A stretch of DNA of 64,000 nt from Eleftheria terrae (GCF_030419005.1 NZ_CP106953.1:558001-622000), one strand, 5' to 3'; shown: positions 46,651 to 55,841, counted from the first letter of the stretch. Program-made: numbers and translations. The notes: generated by a model from the letters alone, not told the origin.

Positions 46651-47721
46651 TCAAGCGACGGCCGTATCGGTGTGAGGTGTCTGCTTGATCTGATCCAGCT
46701 GTTTATCGTACGCCAGCGTTGCACTCTCGATAAAGGTCTGCAGCGGCGTTTTACCGTAGCAGTACTTGCCCGAGTGCGTCCGCTCGGCGTTGTAGCTCTG
46801 CATCCACTCGTCAACGTCCACCTGCAGTTCGTCCAGCGAGTTGTACAGCTTGCGCCGGAAGGCGCTGGCGTAGAACTCGTTCTGGATGGTCTGATGGAAG
46901 CGCTCGCAGATCCCGTTGGTCTGAGGCCTCTTCGTGCGCGTGCGCGTGTGCTCGATGTTCTCCAGGTCCAGATACAGCGCGAACTCGTGCGTCTCCCGGT
47001 TGCCGCAGTACTCGCTGCCACGGTCGGTCAGGATGCGCAGCAGCGGCACCCCGTGGTCCTCGAAGAACGGCAGCACCCGGTCGTTGAGCATATCCGCCGC
47101 CGTGATCGCATGCTTGCGGTCGTAGAGTTTGACGAACGCGAGCTTGCTGTACGTGTCGATGAAGGTCTGCTGGTAGATGCGCCCTACGCCTTTGAGATTG
47201 CCCACGTAGTAGGTGTCCTGCGAGCCGAGGTAGCCCGGGTGCTCGGTCTCGATCTCGCCGTGCGCTTCCTTCTCCTGCTTGGCCTTCTCCAGCGCACGGA
47301 CCTGATCCTCTGTGAGAATCACGCCCTCCTGCGCCACCTTGGCCGACAGCGCCTTCAGGCGCAGTTGGAAGGTCTGCAAGTCATGGCGCAGCCAGATCGT
47401 GCGCACGCCGGCGGGCGATACGCTGATGGCGCGCTTTCTCAACTCGTTGGCAACGCGCACCTGGCCGTATGCCGGCTGCTCCAGCGCGAAGTCGATCACC
47501 GCTCGCTCGATGATGGGGTCCGCCCGGTTCTTCAGGTTGGGCTTCTTGCGGGAGATCTCTGCGAGCGCCGTTTCTCCGCCCGTCTCGTACAGTTCCTTGA
47601 AGCGGTAGAAGCTGTCTCGGCTGAAACCCAGCACCTTGCATGCTTCTGATACGCTGCCCAGCGTCTGCGCCAGCTTCAATAGCCCGATCTGGTTGCGAAT
47701 GATCTTCTGATCTTGTGTCAT
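46651..47721 (-). CDS. IS481-type DDE transposase (356 aa)
   Basis: A full-length integrase-fold transposase. The N-terminal helix-turn-helix includes SVSEACKVLGFSRDSFYRF. The catalytic triad reads as Asp in FIDTYSK, Asp in LTDRGSEY and Glu in NGICERFHQ. ATG 47721 lies just inside the right inverted repeat and the stop just inside the left one. It is the only transposase in this IS cluster without a visible defect. Confidence 0.93.
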   Translation of the reverse strand: MTQDQKIIRNQIGLLKLAQTLGSVSEACKVLGFSRDSFYRFKELYETGGETALAEISRKKPNLKNRADPIIERAVIDFALEQPAYGQVRVANELRKRAISVSPAGVRTIWLRHDLQTFQLRLKALSAKVAQEGVILTEDQVRALEKAKQEKEAHGEIETEHPGYLGSQDTYYVGNLKGVGRIYQQTFIDTYSKLAFVKLYDRKHAITAADMLNDRVLPFFEDHGVPLLRILTDRGSEYCGNRETHEFALYLDLENIEHTRTRTKRPQTNGICERFHQTIQNEFYASAFRRKLYNSLDELQVDVDEWMQSYNAERTHSGKYCYGKTPLQTFIESATLAYDKQLDQIKQTPHTDTAVA

Positions 47722-47756
47722 CTGACTTCCTTGAACGCCCTGTCGGGCAAGGGTAA

Positions 47757-47782
47757 TGTCAGATCAAGTCGTAGCTATGACA
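47757..47782. repeat. right terminal inverted repeat of the IS481-type element
   Basis: Its reverse complement begins TGTCATAGCTAC and ends GACTTGATCTGACA. Confidence 0.9.
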
Positions 47783-47805
47783 CTTCAGAGTCCTTGCCGT
47801 ATCCC

Positions 47806-48323
47806 GAAGGCGTGACGCGGCCAGTACAGTAGCGTTTCTTGAGCGAGTCGTGGAAGAGATGCCCTTCGCCATCCAGAGAATCCAGACCGACCGGGGGCTG
47901 GAGTTCTTTGCTGAGAAGGTACAGCGACGGCTTGCGGACGAGTTCATCAAGTTCCGTCCAATCCCGCCTCGTTCACCTCACCTCAACGGAAAGGTCGAGC
48001 GCTCGCAGTTGACCGATCTGGTGGAGTTCTGGAGCCGCCGTGACCCCAAGGATCCACGCATTGCCCAGCTGATCGAAGAATGGCAATTCGAGTACAACTG
48101 GCGCCGTTCGCATGGGAGTCTGAAGGGCCGAACACCGGCTGAACGGGTTGGCGAACTGGCAGCAAAGACGCCCCTACATGAAGAGGTCGCTGCTCTATAC
48201 GACTGCTCCAAGGAACGCCTTTGCTACAGCGCTTGGAAGACCGACCAGATCGTTGCCGGCTTGCCCTCTGCCCGCTCAAAGCGGAGCGACCAAGCAGGGG
48301 GTGGCGTCAAGCCAAAAAAGTGA
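47806..48323 (+). pseudogene. integrase-core transposase (IS481-like), C-terminal fragment
   Basis: The frame reads STVAFLERVVEEM, then the Asp motif IQTDRGLEFF and the Glu region HLNGKVERSQ, followed by FEYNWRRSH and GRTPAERV. It lacks the N-terminal half and first Asp, removed where the 46616-47782 element ends. Its sequence differs from both other IS481-type copies, so it is a separate element. Confidence 0.8.
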
Positions 48324-49231
48324 AACGATGTCTGCGAATCCCACAGATCATGGCCAGCTTGACGCCACCGAGATAGTGCAAGGCCAGTTTCTCGAAGCGG
48401 GTAGCAACGGCACGTGCTTCCTTCAACCAGCCGATGCAGCGCTCAATGACGTTACGGCGGCGATATTGCTGAAGGTCGAAGTCAGGAGGTCGGCCTCGGC
48501 GACGCTGTTGCTGATCACTCCGTTCAGGGATGACCGCTCGTATGTGTCGCTGCCGCAGCCATTGCCTAATACGCCGCTGGCTGTAGGCCTTGTCTCCAGC
48601 CACGCGCTCGGGCCTTTGCCGCACTGTGCCGCTGGGCCGACAGACGCGCACGGAGTCGAGCACTGACTCAGCGTACAGCGATTCATGGGCCTGCCCAGGG
48701 CTGAGCTTCACGGCCAGCGGTATCCCGGCGCCGTCACTCACCACATGAAGCTTGGTACCCCAGCCGCCGCGGCTACTCCCCAGTGCATGGTCCGCTGGTT
48801 CGCGCGCCGGGCGACATTTTTTTGGCCGCCAGCCGCCGCTTTGTGCGCGCGCACGTTGGAGCCGTCTACACACCACAGCGACCACTGGATGCGGCCCGCC
48901 GCGTCCAGTTCGCTCTGCAGCGCCTGCAGCATCCGGTCCCACAATCCACAACGGCACCACCGCCGCGAGCGCGAATACACCGTCTGCCACGGGCCGTAAC
49001 GCTCGGGCAGATCGCGCCACCCAATACCGGTGTTCAGCCGGAACAGCATGGCATTAAGCATCCTGCGATGCTCCCCGTACGGTCGCCCCGCCTCTTGCGC
49101 GGTGGCAACAGCGGCTCCAGCACCGCGCACTCAGCATCTGACAGTTCATGACGATGATGTGCCATCCGTTCCTCCTATCCTCACCTATGCCCGTTCACCC
49201 TAGGCGGGATCGGCTCGCCTATCAAACACAC
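48290..49231 (-). mobile_element. IS5-family element (ends approximate)
   Basis: Holds the frameshifted transposase. The right end is placed near 49231 because Rhs-like coding sequence resumes at 49233 next to CTAG, a target typical of IS5 members. The segment CACCCTAGG occurs at 49196-49204 and again at 49229-49237. I could not find the matching left inverted repeat, so the left limit is a guess. Confidence 0.55.
48307..49165 (-). pseudogene. IS5-family transposase with programmed-type slip site and an extra frameshift
   Basis: ATG 49165 follows AGGAGGAACGG and gives AHHRHELSDAE...LLPPRKRRG, then one base is missing near 49080; the next frame gives RPYGEHRRMLNAML through the first Asp (WCVDGSNVRAH). 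At an A7 run (plus-strand T7 at 48817-48823) a -1 shift joins the frame ending at 48307, with GGWGTKLHVV, the second Asp (AGDKAY) and the Glu segment RNVIERCIGW. The A7 shift is normal for two-frame IS5 members; the upstream deletion is a true lesion unless it is a sequencing error. Confidence 0.85.
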
Positions 49232-49232
49232 C

Positions 49233-49312
49233 CTAGGCTCTGTCACCTTGACTGCCAGTTGCCAGTCGGGATGCCACTGCGTGCTCACCTTGCGAGCGCT
49301 CGCTGGCAGGTT
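49233..49312 (-). pseudogene. Rhs/YD-repeat gene remnant cut by the IS5 element
   Basis: The minus-strand frame reads LPASARKVSTQWHPDWQLAVKV.EP, almost the same as the segment in the three tandem Rhs-type proteins just before their conserved C-terminal part. It stops at the CTAG next to the IS5 end, so a further Rhs copy once extended this way. Confidence 0.75.
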
Positions 49313-49354
49313 GGATGCCTGCTCGCCCTTGGATGGACAACCATAAGGTCGCCA

Positions 49355-49888
49355 TTAACCCAGCGGGGAGTTTCCGCTCGAAGCCTGCCATTCCTTGGCT
49401 CGTCGCAATGCGGCAGCCAACTCGGTATTGCACCGCCATCCTTTGAAGAATTCAGCCATCCCTCTGTGAGAAACGACGTGCTCGAGAAAGCCGTTGATTA
49501 TGACGCTTCGGAGATCAGCACGATCCAGGTAAGTTCTCTCCAGCCACAGGCGAAGCTCTTTCAGGCGATCATTGCGAGCGTCTTTCGAGAATGTGAGAGT
49601 GAACCAGGACGCAAGAGCCCAAGCCGCCTCATATCGGGAATGAGCCCAGTCATGGTGCCCACCCTCAACAATACATCGCTGCAGGTAGCGAAGCACAAAT
49701 ACATCAAACTCGTCGTGCGTAAGGCGCGGCTCGATCCGCTCAACACAGTCAAGTCGCTCGAAGTATGCGTAGGCGGCCCCACATACCTCGATGTCTTCAG
49801 CATTCAACCACTCGTGGACCTTAGCCAGAGGAATAGACCCCTTCCCCTCGAAGGTTTCGATCAAGTCGCCAAGTAGATCCATTTGCAT
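49355..49888 (-). CDS. probable immunity protein for the adjacent Rhs toxin
   Basis: The longest frame opens at ATG 49921, inside the Rhs gene, but GAGGA at 49892-49896 points to ATG 49888 (MQMDLLGDLIETFEGKG), 11 nt after the Rhs stop. That gives about 177 aa, soluble, no signal peptide, acidic and Trp-rich, with a helical look (VHEWLNAEDIEVCGAAYAYF, SRYEAAWALASW). I recognise no named family. A cytosolic protein directly after an Rhs toxin tail is the usual immunity arrangement, so the role comes from position. Base composition is lower in GC than the neighbouring Rhs core. Confidence 0.65.
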   Translation of the reverse strand: MQMDLLGDLIETFEGKGSIPLAKVHEWLNAEDIEVCGAAYAYFERLDCVERIEPRLTHDEFDVFVLRYLQRCIVEGGHHDWAHSRYEAAWALASWFTLTFSKDARNDRLKELRLWLERTYLDRADLRSVIINGFLEHVVSHRGMAEFFKGWRCNTELAAALRRAKEWQASSGNSPLG

Positions 49889-49899
49889 ATATCCTCGCG

Positions 49900-52374
49900 T
49901 CAAGGTATGGCGTACTGCCATAGAGGGGGAGGAGAAGCAAAACCGGGACCGTTTGACGGCTCTGCTGGCACCATCCTGTCTAGCCTAGGATCATAACGAT
50001 CTGGCGCACCCCTCCCAAACGTCTCCCTAAACCAATCTCCAAACGTCCTTTCCTTTGGCTGGCAATTGTCACAGTCTTTCTGACGCCAAAATTCCTGGCA
50101 CTTTGCTATCGCATTCCAGAGATCAGCGATTTCTTCTGCGTGCCGGTTTCCGCCTTTTGGTCGATCGTTATGCCTATCCCAGCCTGTATGAGACTCAATC
50201 ATTCTTTCCAGCAGAGTAATCTTCTCTTTAAGGCGTGGACAGTCGTCTGCGCGGGTGCATTTTAGGCCTATCCCAGGAGGAGGATGATAAGGACCGGCTC
50301 CTTTCCCGGGGTCTTTAGCTTGGAGCCCGAAAGGATCCGACCTGCGGGAAGGACTGCCATCGACGTACGAATAGGAATTGGGTCCTCCGAGGAGGCCAAC
50401 AGGGTCACTTTGCAGATAACGCCCGCTGTAAGAAAAGTATGTCCTAAAGTAGTTGTACGCCGTAGCCGTTTCCTGATCGAAGTACTGCCCCGGGAAACGA
50501 AGCTGGAAATCCAGCCGCTGTGCCGTCGGTTGGCCTTGTGGTGCGCCGTTGGCCGCTCCGATGCCGAAGGGCTCTCCGATGATGCTCCACTCCCAGCGCT
50601 TCGCGCCCGCCGTGTCGGTGATCAGCCGCGGCGTGTCGAGGTGGTCCGGGTGGATGAAGCGAACCTGCGGCACGTTCAGCGGCGTGCCACTCGCGCGGAC
50701 GGGCTGGGTCGGCGTGGCCCCGGTGACCACCGCCACCGGTGTGTCCTGCAGCCAGATGTACTCCCGCTTGACCAACTGGTTCTGATCCCGCTCGGCAATG
50801 AGCTGCCCACCTTGGTCATAGTGGAAGAACGTCTCACTCGACCCGACATAACTCGGCGGGTTGTACGTGGTCCCATTGGCCGTCAGGGTGGAGCCCGTCT
50901 TGCGCGTGCGCTGCCCCAGCCCGTTGTGGCTGTACACATGCCGCGCCATCGGCCCGTAGCTGTGCGTCAGCCGCCCCGTCACCACCACCCCTTCTCCGGT
51001 GGTGTAGCTGTAGTTCACCGCCCCCACCGGGTTGGCGGGATCGGTCGTGATGTTGCCCGTCTCGTCCGTCGTGATCGCCTGCGCCGCCTGGCTGTCCACC
51101 TGCACGCTCTGCAGCCGGTTGCTCGTCGCCGGGTAGCTGTACGTCGTGGCGCTGCTGCCCGCGCCGCTCAGGATGCGCCGCGTGCGGTTGCCGTTGAGGT
51201 CGTACTCGTAGCTGTACGTCGTGCTGCCGATCACCGCCTGCGTCAGCCGGTCCAGGTTGTCGTAGCCGAAGCTGGCCACGGTCGGGCTCGCCGCCGGCCC
51301 GCTCTGGATCGCCTCGATGCGGCTGGCCGCGTCGTACTTCAGCGTGTACTGCGCCTGCTCGGGCGTGACACCGGCCGCACCTTGTCCCAGCGTGAACCCG
51401 GTGATGCGTCCGTCCAGGTCGAAGCTGCGGCTGTAGCTCTGCACGGGCGCGGTGCTGCCGTTGCCGTAGGTCCAGCCCTTGACCACGTAGCTGCCCGCAT
51501 CCACCGGCTGGTACTGCACGTTGCTCACCACCGCCTGGGCCGTGCTGCTGCCGGGGTCGGTGGTGGTGATGGCGCTGATGCGGCCCTGGCTGTCGTACTG
51601 GTAGTCCACCCGGCGGCCCGACGGGTAGGTCAGCCCCTGCAGCCGCCCGCTGCTGCTGTCCCAGCGGTAGCTCAGCGTGTCGGCGGGGGTGCAGCTCGCT
51701 GCGGCGCCCCAGATCTGGCAGCGCCGCAGCGCCCGGCCCTGCGGGTCGTAGGCGAACTCCAGCCGGCTGGTTTGTTGGCCAGCGGCATTGATCTCGGCAA
51801 TGCTGGTCAGCCGGCCCCGGCCGTGGTTCTCCGCCCCCACGGTGGTGACGAAGGCGTCGTAGCCGTACACGGTCTTGGCGCCACCGGGGTAGCTGGCCTG
51901 CGTGAGCCGGTTCAGCGCGTCGTAGCTGTAGCTGATCTTCTGCCCGCGGGCGTTGCTCACCTCGATCACGTTGCCCGCTGCATCCACCTTGCTGCTGGTG
52001 GTGCCGGTGTCGGGGCTGATCAGGCTCACCGGGTTGCCCAGGCCGTCCACAGCGTAGCTGGTGGTGTTCTTGCGCGCGTCGGTGACGCTGCTGAGCTGGT
52101 CGCGCTTGTCCCAGCCGTACTGGATCACCGGTGTGGCTTCGCCGGCCTTGGCCGCCGGCAGCGTCTGCTGCTTCAGCCGGTACAGCTCGTCGTAGCTCTG
52201 CGTGGTGACCTGCTGGCGCGGGTCGGTGATCTTGGTGCGATTGCCTTCGGCGTCGTATTCGTACTGCGTGGTGGTGCTCTGCTGCGCCAGGGCTGGCACG
52301 GCCTGCGCCGCCATCAGCGCGCCCAGCAGCGTGCGCTGCCCCCAGCGGCGCGCCCGCTTGTCTGCTTGTGTCAT
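49900..52374 (-). CDS. Rhs protein with core box and C-terminal toxin tail (C-terminal-half Rhs)
   Basis: 824 aa. A Sec signal peptide (LLGALMAAQAVPALAQ) is followed at once by YD repeats (TTQYEYDAEGNRTKI and many more). The Rhs core includes DHLDTPRLITD, a YF..YFSYSGRYLQSDPVGLLGG segment and the closing SDPFGL, where Rhs proteins cut themselves by aspartyl autoproteolysis. After residue 680 comes a divergent tail with Cys pairs and RHNDRPKGGNRHAEEI, the likely toxin; its activity is unknown to me. ATG 52374 has GGAGG 5 nt upstream. It lacks the N-terminal shell half, which the upstream genes appear to provide. It lies 54 nt after the third Rhs gene. Confidence 0.9.
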   Translation of the reverse strand: MTQADKRARRWGQRTLLGALMAAQAVPALAQQSTTTQYEYDAEGNRTKITDPRQQVTTQSYDELYRLKQQTLPAAKAGEATPVIQYGWDKRDQLSSVTDARKNTTSYAVDGLGNPVSLISPDTGTTSSKVDAAGNVIEVSNARGQKISYSYDALNRLTQASYPGGAKTVYGYDAFVTTVGAENHGRGRLTSIAEINAAGQQTSRLEFAYDPQGRALRRCQIWGAAASCTPADTLSYRWDSSSGRLQGLTYPSGRRVDYQYDSQGRISAITTTDPGSSTAQAVVSNVQYQPVDAGSYVVKGWTYGNGSTAPVQSYSRSFDLDGRITGFTLGQGAAGVTPEQAQYTLKYDAASRIEAIQSGPAASPTVASFGYDNLDRLTQAVIGSTTYSYEYDLNGNRTRRILSGAGSSATTYSYPATSNRLQSVQVDSQAAQAITTDETGNITTDPANPVGAVNYSYTTGEGVVVTGRLTHSYGPMARHVYSHNGLGQRTRKTGSTLTANGTTYNPPSYVGSSETFFHYDQGGQLIAERDQNQLVKREYIWLQDTPVAVVTGATPTQPVRASGTPLNVPQVRFIHPDHLDTPRLITDTAGAKRWEWSIIGEPFGIGAANGAPQGQPTAQRLDFQLRFPGQYFDQETATAYNYFRTYFSYSGRYLQSDPVGLLGGPNSYSYVDGSPSRRSDPFGLQAKDPGKGAGPYHPPPGIGLKCTRADDCPRLKEKITLLERMIESHTGWDRHNDRPKGGNRHAEEIADLWNAIAKCQEFWRQKDCDNCQPKERTFGDWFRETFGRGAPDRYDPRLDRMVPAEPSNGPGFASPPPLWQYAIP

Positions 52375-52428
52375 GAATCCTCCCCCAGTGCGGGGTGTTG
52401 ATGTTGTGTTTGCTTGTGCCGCCGGTGT

Positions 52429-53110
52429 TCAGTGCACGGCGCCGGTCACGCTCTGCAGTCGGCCCAGCGCGTCATAGGCCCGGCTGATGTTGCGCATCAG
52501 CGCCCCGCTCGGGTCCTTCACTTCTTCTTTCTCCCGCTCCCCGGCGTTGTTCAGCGTGTACGTCACCGAGTTGCCCAGCCCGTCGCTGATGCCCGTCAGC
52601 CGGTGCGCGTCGTCGTAGCTGTAGCGCACGTAGCTGCCATCGGGCTGCGTCACCTGCTTGAGCAGGCCGGTGGGCTCGTAGTCGTACTTCGTGCTCTGCC
52701 CGCCCGTGCTCACGCTCTTGAGCCGCTGCCGCAGGTCGTAGGTGTACTCGGTGCTGACGTTGTTCGGGTCCACCATCGTCAACACTTGGCCGTGCGGGTT
52801 GTACCTGGTGTAGCGGGTCACCTGGCCGGCGGCGTCCGTCACCTGCTTGAGGTCGCCTCGGGTCCACTCGGCGGTGGTGTCGGTGTAGTACTCGTACTTG
52901 GTCACGTCGGCCACGTCGGTGCGCGGGCCGTCTTCGCTCAGCACTTGGCCATACTCGTTGTACGTGTAGCTCCACTGGCGCGCCGCCACGCCGGGAGCCA
53001 GCGTCGCTGCGAAGCCCTTGCTCCCGTCCTCGTCCGTGGTCGCTTGCTCCACCCGCTTGCACACCACCGCAATCGGCTTGCCGCCGGGCAGCTTGGCTGT
53101 TGCCGGCGCG
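52429..53110. repeat. 680-bp Rhs repeat, copy 3
   Basis: Codes for the shared C-terminal segment (CAPATAKL to VTGAVH). By eye at least 95% identical to 55160-55841 and 57823-58504; identity falls off sharply on the 5' coding side. Confidence 0.85.
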
Positions 53111-54963
53111 CAGCTGGAGATGGCGTTGCTGTTGAAGGGATCGGGTCGGCCGTTGTACACCGTCGTCACGATGCGCCGTGGCTCTGCCACCTTGACCGAC
53201 AGTTGCCAGTCGGGGTGCCATTGCGTGCTGATCTTGCGACTATTTGCAGGAAGAGCAGCCACGCCGAGAACATCGCTGCAATCAGTTGTCTTATCCAGCC
53301 CCTCGACGCGAATGACTTCAACACTCCGATCCGCCGCATAGGAGTAGCACTCCCTCCGTCCATTAAAATCATCTTTCTGGGTAACGTTGCCGCGGGCATC
53401 AAAAATCAATTTGTTAGTTGCAGCAGCACAACCTGAACCGGCGGGCTGGGACAATCCGGAAACGAGTGGGGAACCCATTTCCGATTCAGTACGCCCCGCC
53501 ATCACGGCGGTGGAAGCAATGCCGAACTCGCCCCCTTCCGGCGTAACCACCATGGCCTCAATCGGAGGTGACCATACATGATAGCGACGTACTATTCTTC
53601 GCGTTAAATCGACATCTTCAAGCACAGAATGGCGAGGCGGCCTATTATATTTGAACTGGTAGGGCTTTGAGGAGCCAAGCGCTACCGACGACACCCAGCC
53701 CTCCGGTGAATACGAAATTGCGCCAAACTTTCGGCCACGCTCGTCAACCACGCCTGTCAATGCCCAAGCTTGCGAAGGATTGGGACTGTCATATATGAAC
53801 TGGCGAGCGCTTCCGTCTTGGTAAACGATTTTTTTCATATTCCCAAGATCATCGTATTCAAACTTTATACTTAAACCGGCAGGATCGACAACTTCTTTGA
53901 TTGCAGCATCTCCAGTCGAAAGGACAAGATACTTAAATAATACTCGCCGACCGAATGCATCTCGAACTTCAACCATTTTTCCTGGCGGTGCCACGTCCGC
54001 CGGCGTAGTAGCGTCGCTATATCGAGCTTCAAGTGTGGCACCGGATGCCGCCACCATCTTTAGCAATTGCTTGGCTCCAGAACTGTAGACTTCTCCAACA
54101 CGCCGGGCTTGATCGGTGTAAAGCCTGTAATACTTTCCGTCCTCCGAAAAACTGATATAGCGATCATTTTCGTTTTCAACAGGAAAATAAGACGGCGTCT
54201 TTGCAGCATTAAACTCAATGCTGACAATCCTCCCATCCCCTCTTGCTATTAAATAGCTGCGCGCCGAGACGGTGCGAACCTCCCTATGAAAGCTACTCCA
54301 CCAAAGAGTTCCGAGTTGCCCAAGAACAGGTTTTTCACCTGGCTGTGAAATATATTTTCCACCATAGACCCATGGCGCTCTGGCGCTATTATATGTCACA
54401 TCAAGGTATTGCCCACCCAGCCTTATCCCAAGAGATTCTACGTGCTTTTCTGTCCCTGTCAGCGGATAGGCAGGCTTCCCAAAGCCTGGATTAGTGGCGC
54501 AGGCATTTGGTGGGTTTTGGTAAATATCGACTATATCAAGGCATATCCCATCTGGGAGATGCATCTGATAGCCGTCCCCGCAACCGAAAATGCTCCCTTG
54601 TGAAATAGAGGCGGCTTTCTCCTGCTTCTGGTCCTCGTCGTAGTATGTGCCATCGAGTCTGCATGTTGGACGGCTGGAGAATCCCTCGTAGGCCACCCCA
54701 TAAGAAGTCCATTTTGGAACTAGGGTTTTCAAGTAGCCGGTGAGAGCTGCGCATGCCTCGTCGACGGTGCCTTTAATTTCCGTGCACGGACTGCAATCAG
54801 GGTATTTCGATTCTGTAGCCGAGGGGCATCTTCCACAGGCAGATACTTGTCCTGCGCCAGCCGATGAAGCAAGAAGAATAGAAAATACACAGGATAGCGA
54901 CCGTACCTTGAAGGACGCATCGAAAAATCGCCGCTCTTTTGCGTAGATTTTGCTTCTTTTCAT
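52429..54963 (-). CDS. exported YD-repeat (Rhs N-terminal-half) protein, copy 3
   Basis: 844 aa. The signal region (SLSCVFSILLASSAGAGQVSA) is followed by a Cys-rich stretch, then the segment KPAYPLTG that opens many Rhs shells, then YD repeats. The last about 230 residues, from CAPATAKL to VTGAVH, are nearly the same as in the two upstream genes. The first two thirds (about 53230-54960) are clearly AT-richer than everything around, so the gene is a mosaic. Its ATG overlaps the stop of a short upstream frame by ATGA. It contains no Rhs core box or toxin, so it cannot be a complete Rhs. Confidence 0.88.
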   Translation of the reverse strand: MKRSKIYAKERRFFDASFKVRSLSCVFSILLASSAGAGQVSACGRCPSATESKYPDCSPCTEIKGTVDEACAALTGYLKTLVPKWTSYGVAYEGFSSRPTCRLDGTYYDEDQKQEKAASISQGSIFGCGDGYQMHLPDGICLDIVDIYQNPPNACATNPGFGKPAYPLTGTEKHVESLGIRLGGQYLDVTYNSARAPWVYGGKYISQPGEKPVLGQLGTLWWSSFHREVRTVSARSYLIARGDGRIVSIEFNAAKTPSYFPVENENDRYISFSEDGKYYRLYTDQARRVGEVYSSGAKQLLKMVAASGATLEARYSDATTPADVAPPGKMVEVRDAFGRRVLFKYLVLSTGDAAIKEVVDPAGLSIKFEYDDLGNMKKIVYQDGSARQFIYDSPNPSQAWALTGVVDERGRKFGAISYSPEGWVSSVALGSSKPYQFKYNRPPRHSVLEDVDLTRRIVRRYHVWSPPIEAMVVTPEGGEFGIASTAVMAGRTESEMGSPLVSGLSQPAGSGCAAATNKLIFDARGNVTQKDDFNGRRECYSYAADRSVEVIRVEGLDKTTDCSDVLGVAALPANSRKISTQWHPDWQLSVKVAEPRRIVTTVYNGRPDPFNSNAISSCAPATAKLPGGKPIAVVCKRVEQATTDEDGSKGFAATLAPGVAARQWSYTYNEYGQVLSEDGPRTDVADVTKYEYYTDTTAEWTRGDLKQVTDAAGQVTRYTRYNPHGQVLTMVDPNNVSTEYTYDLRQRLKSVSTGGQSTKYDYEPTGLLKQVTQPDGSYVRYSYDDAHRLTGISDGLGNSVTYTLNNAGEREKEEVKDPSGALMRNISRAYDALGRLQSVTGAVH

Positions 54964-55103
54964 TTACCAATCGCTCCTAGATTTCTCATACTCGTACTGC
55001 GTCGTGGTGTTGGGGTAAATGCAGGCAGCGCCTGCGCAGCCATCAGAGCGCCCAACAGCGCGCGCTGTCCCCAGCAGCGCCCGCTCTCGCATCGTGGTGT
55101 CAT
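54960..55103 (-). pseudogene. 47-codon remnant of an Rhs C-terminal-half start (signal peptide)
   Basis: ATG 55103 follows GGGGGAGGAAGC. The frame reads MTPRCESGRCWGQRALLGALMAAQALPAF, matching the start of the 49900-52374 gene (RWGQRTLLGALMAAQAVPAL). It then diverges by frameshift and ends at TGA 54960-54962, overlapping the next ATG. It may now act only as a coupling leader. It marks a deleted Rhs C-terminal half between copies 2 and 3. Confidence 0.75.
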
Positions 55104-55159
55104 GCTTCCTCCCCCGAGGGGTATTGGATTGGTGTTTTGTTCGTTCGGTTGTTGGCGGC

Positions 55160-55841
55160 TCAGTGCACGGCGCCGGTCACGCTCTGCAGCCGGCCCAGTG
55201 CGTCATAGGCCCGGCTGATGTTGCGCATCAGCGCTCCGCTCGGGTCCTTCACCTCTTCCTTCTCCCGCTCGCCGGCGTTGTTCAGCGTGTACGTCACCGA
55301 ATTGCCCAGCCCGTCGCTGATGCCCGTTAGCCGGTGCGCACCGTCGTAGCTGTAGCGCACGTAGCTGCCGTCAGGCTGCGTCACCTGCTTGAGCAGGCCG
55401 GTGGGCTCGTAGTCGTACTTCGTGCTCTGCCCGCCCGTGCTCACGCTCTTGAGCCGCTGCCGCAGGTCGTAGGTGTACTCGGTGCTGACGTTGTTCGGGT
55501 CCACCATCGTCAACACTTGGCCGTGCGGGTTGTACTTGGTGTAGCGGGTCACTTGGCCGGCGGCGTCCGTCACCTGCTTCAGGTCGCCTCGGGTCCACTC
55601 GGCGGTGGTGTCGGTGTAGTACTCGTACTTGGTCACGTCCGCCACGTCCGTGCGCGGGCCGTCTTCGTTCAGCACTTGGCCGTACTCGTTGTACGTGTAG
55701 CTCCACTGGCGCGCCGCCACGCCGGGGACAAAACTCGCTGCAAAACCCTTGCTGCCGTCCTCGTCCGTCGTCGCCTGCTCCACCCGTTTGCACACCACTG
55801 CGATCGGCTTGCCGTCTGGCAGCTTCGCGGTTGCCGGCGCA
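55160..55841. repeat. 680-bp Rhs repeat, copy 2
   Basis: Same segment as 52429-53110, offset 2731 bp, in the same orientation. Confidence 0.85.

Larger units (their letters stand above)
46616..47782 (-). mobile_element. complete IS481-type insertion sequence
   Basis: 1167 bp bounded by imperfect 26-bp inverted repeats, 46616-46641 and 47757-47782, sharing GACTTGATCTGACA at their inner ends. It carries one transposase gene. No clear target duplication is visible: the left flank is IS256 sequence and the right flank a different transposase fragment, so a deletion probably followed insertion. Confidence 0.9.

Noticed and set aside
49889..49921. Longer N-terminus for the immunity gene from ATG 49921
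   Set aside because: That ATG has no ribosome binding site, while GAGGA at 49892-49896 clearly serves ATG 49888.
50284..52401. Plus-strand open frame of 705 codons
   Set aside because: It is antisense to the Rhs core gene, Arg/Val/His-rich and without a recognisable domain.
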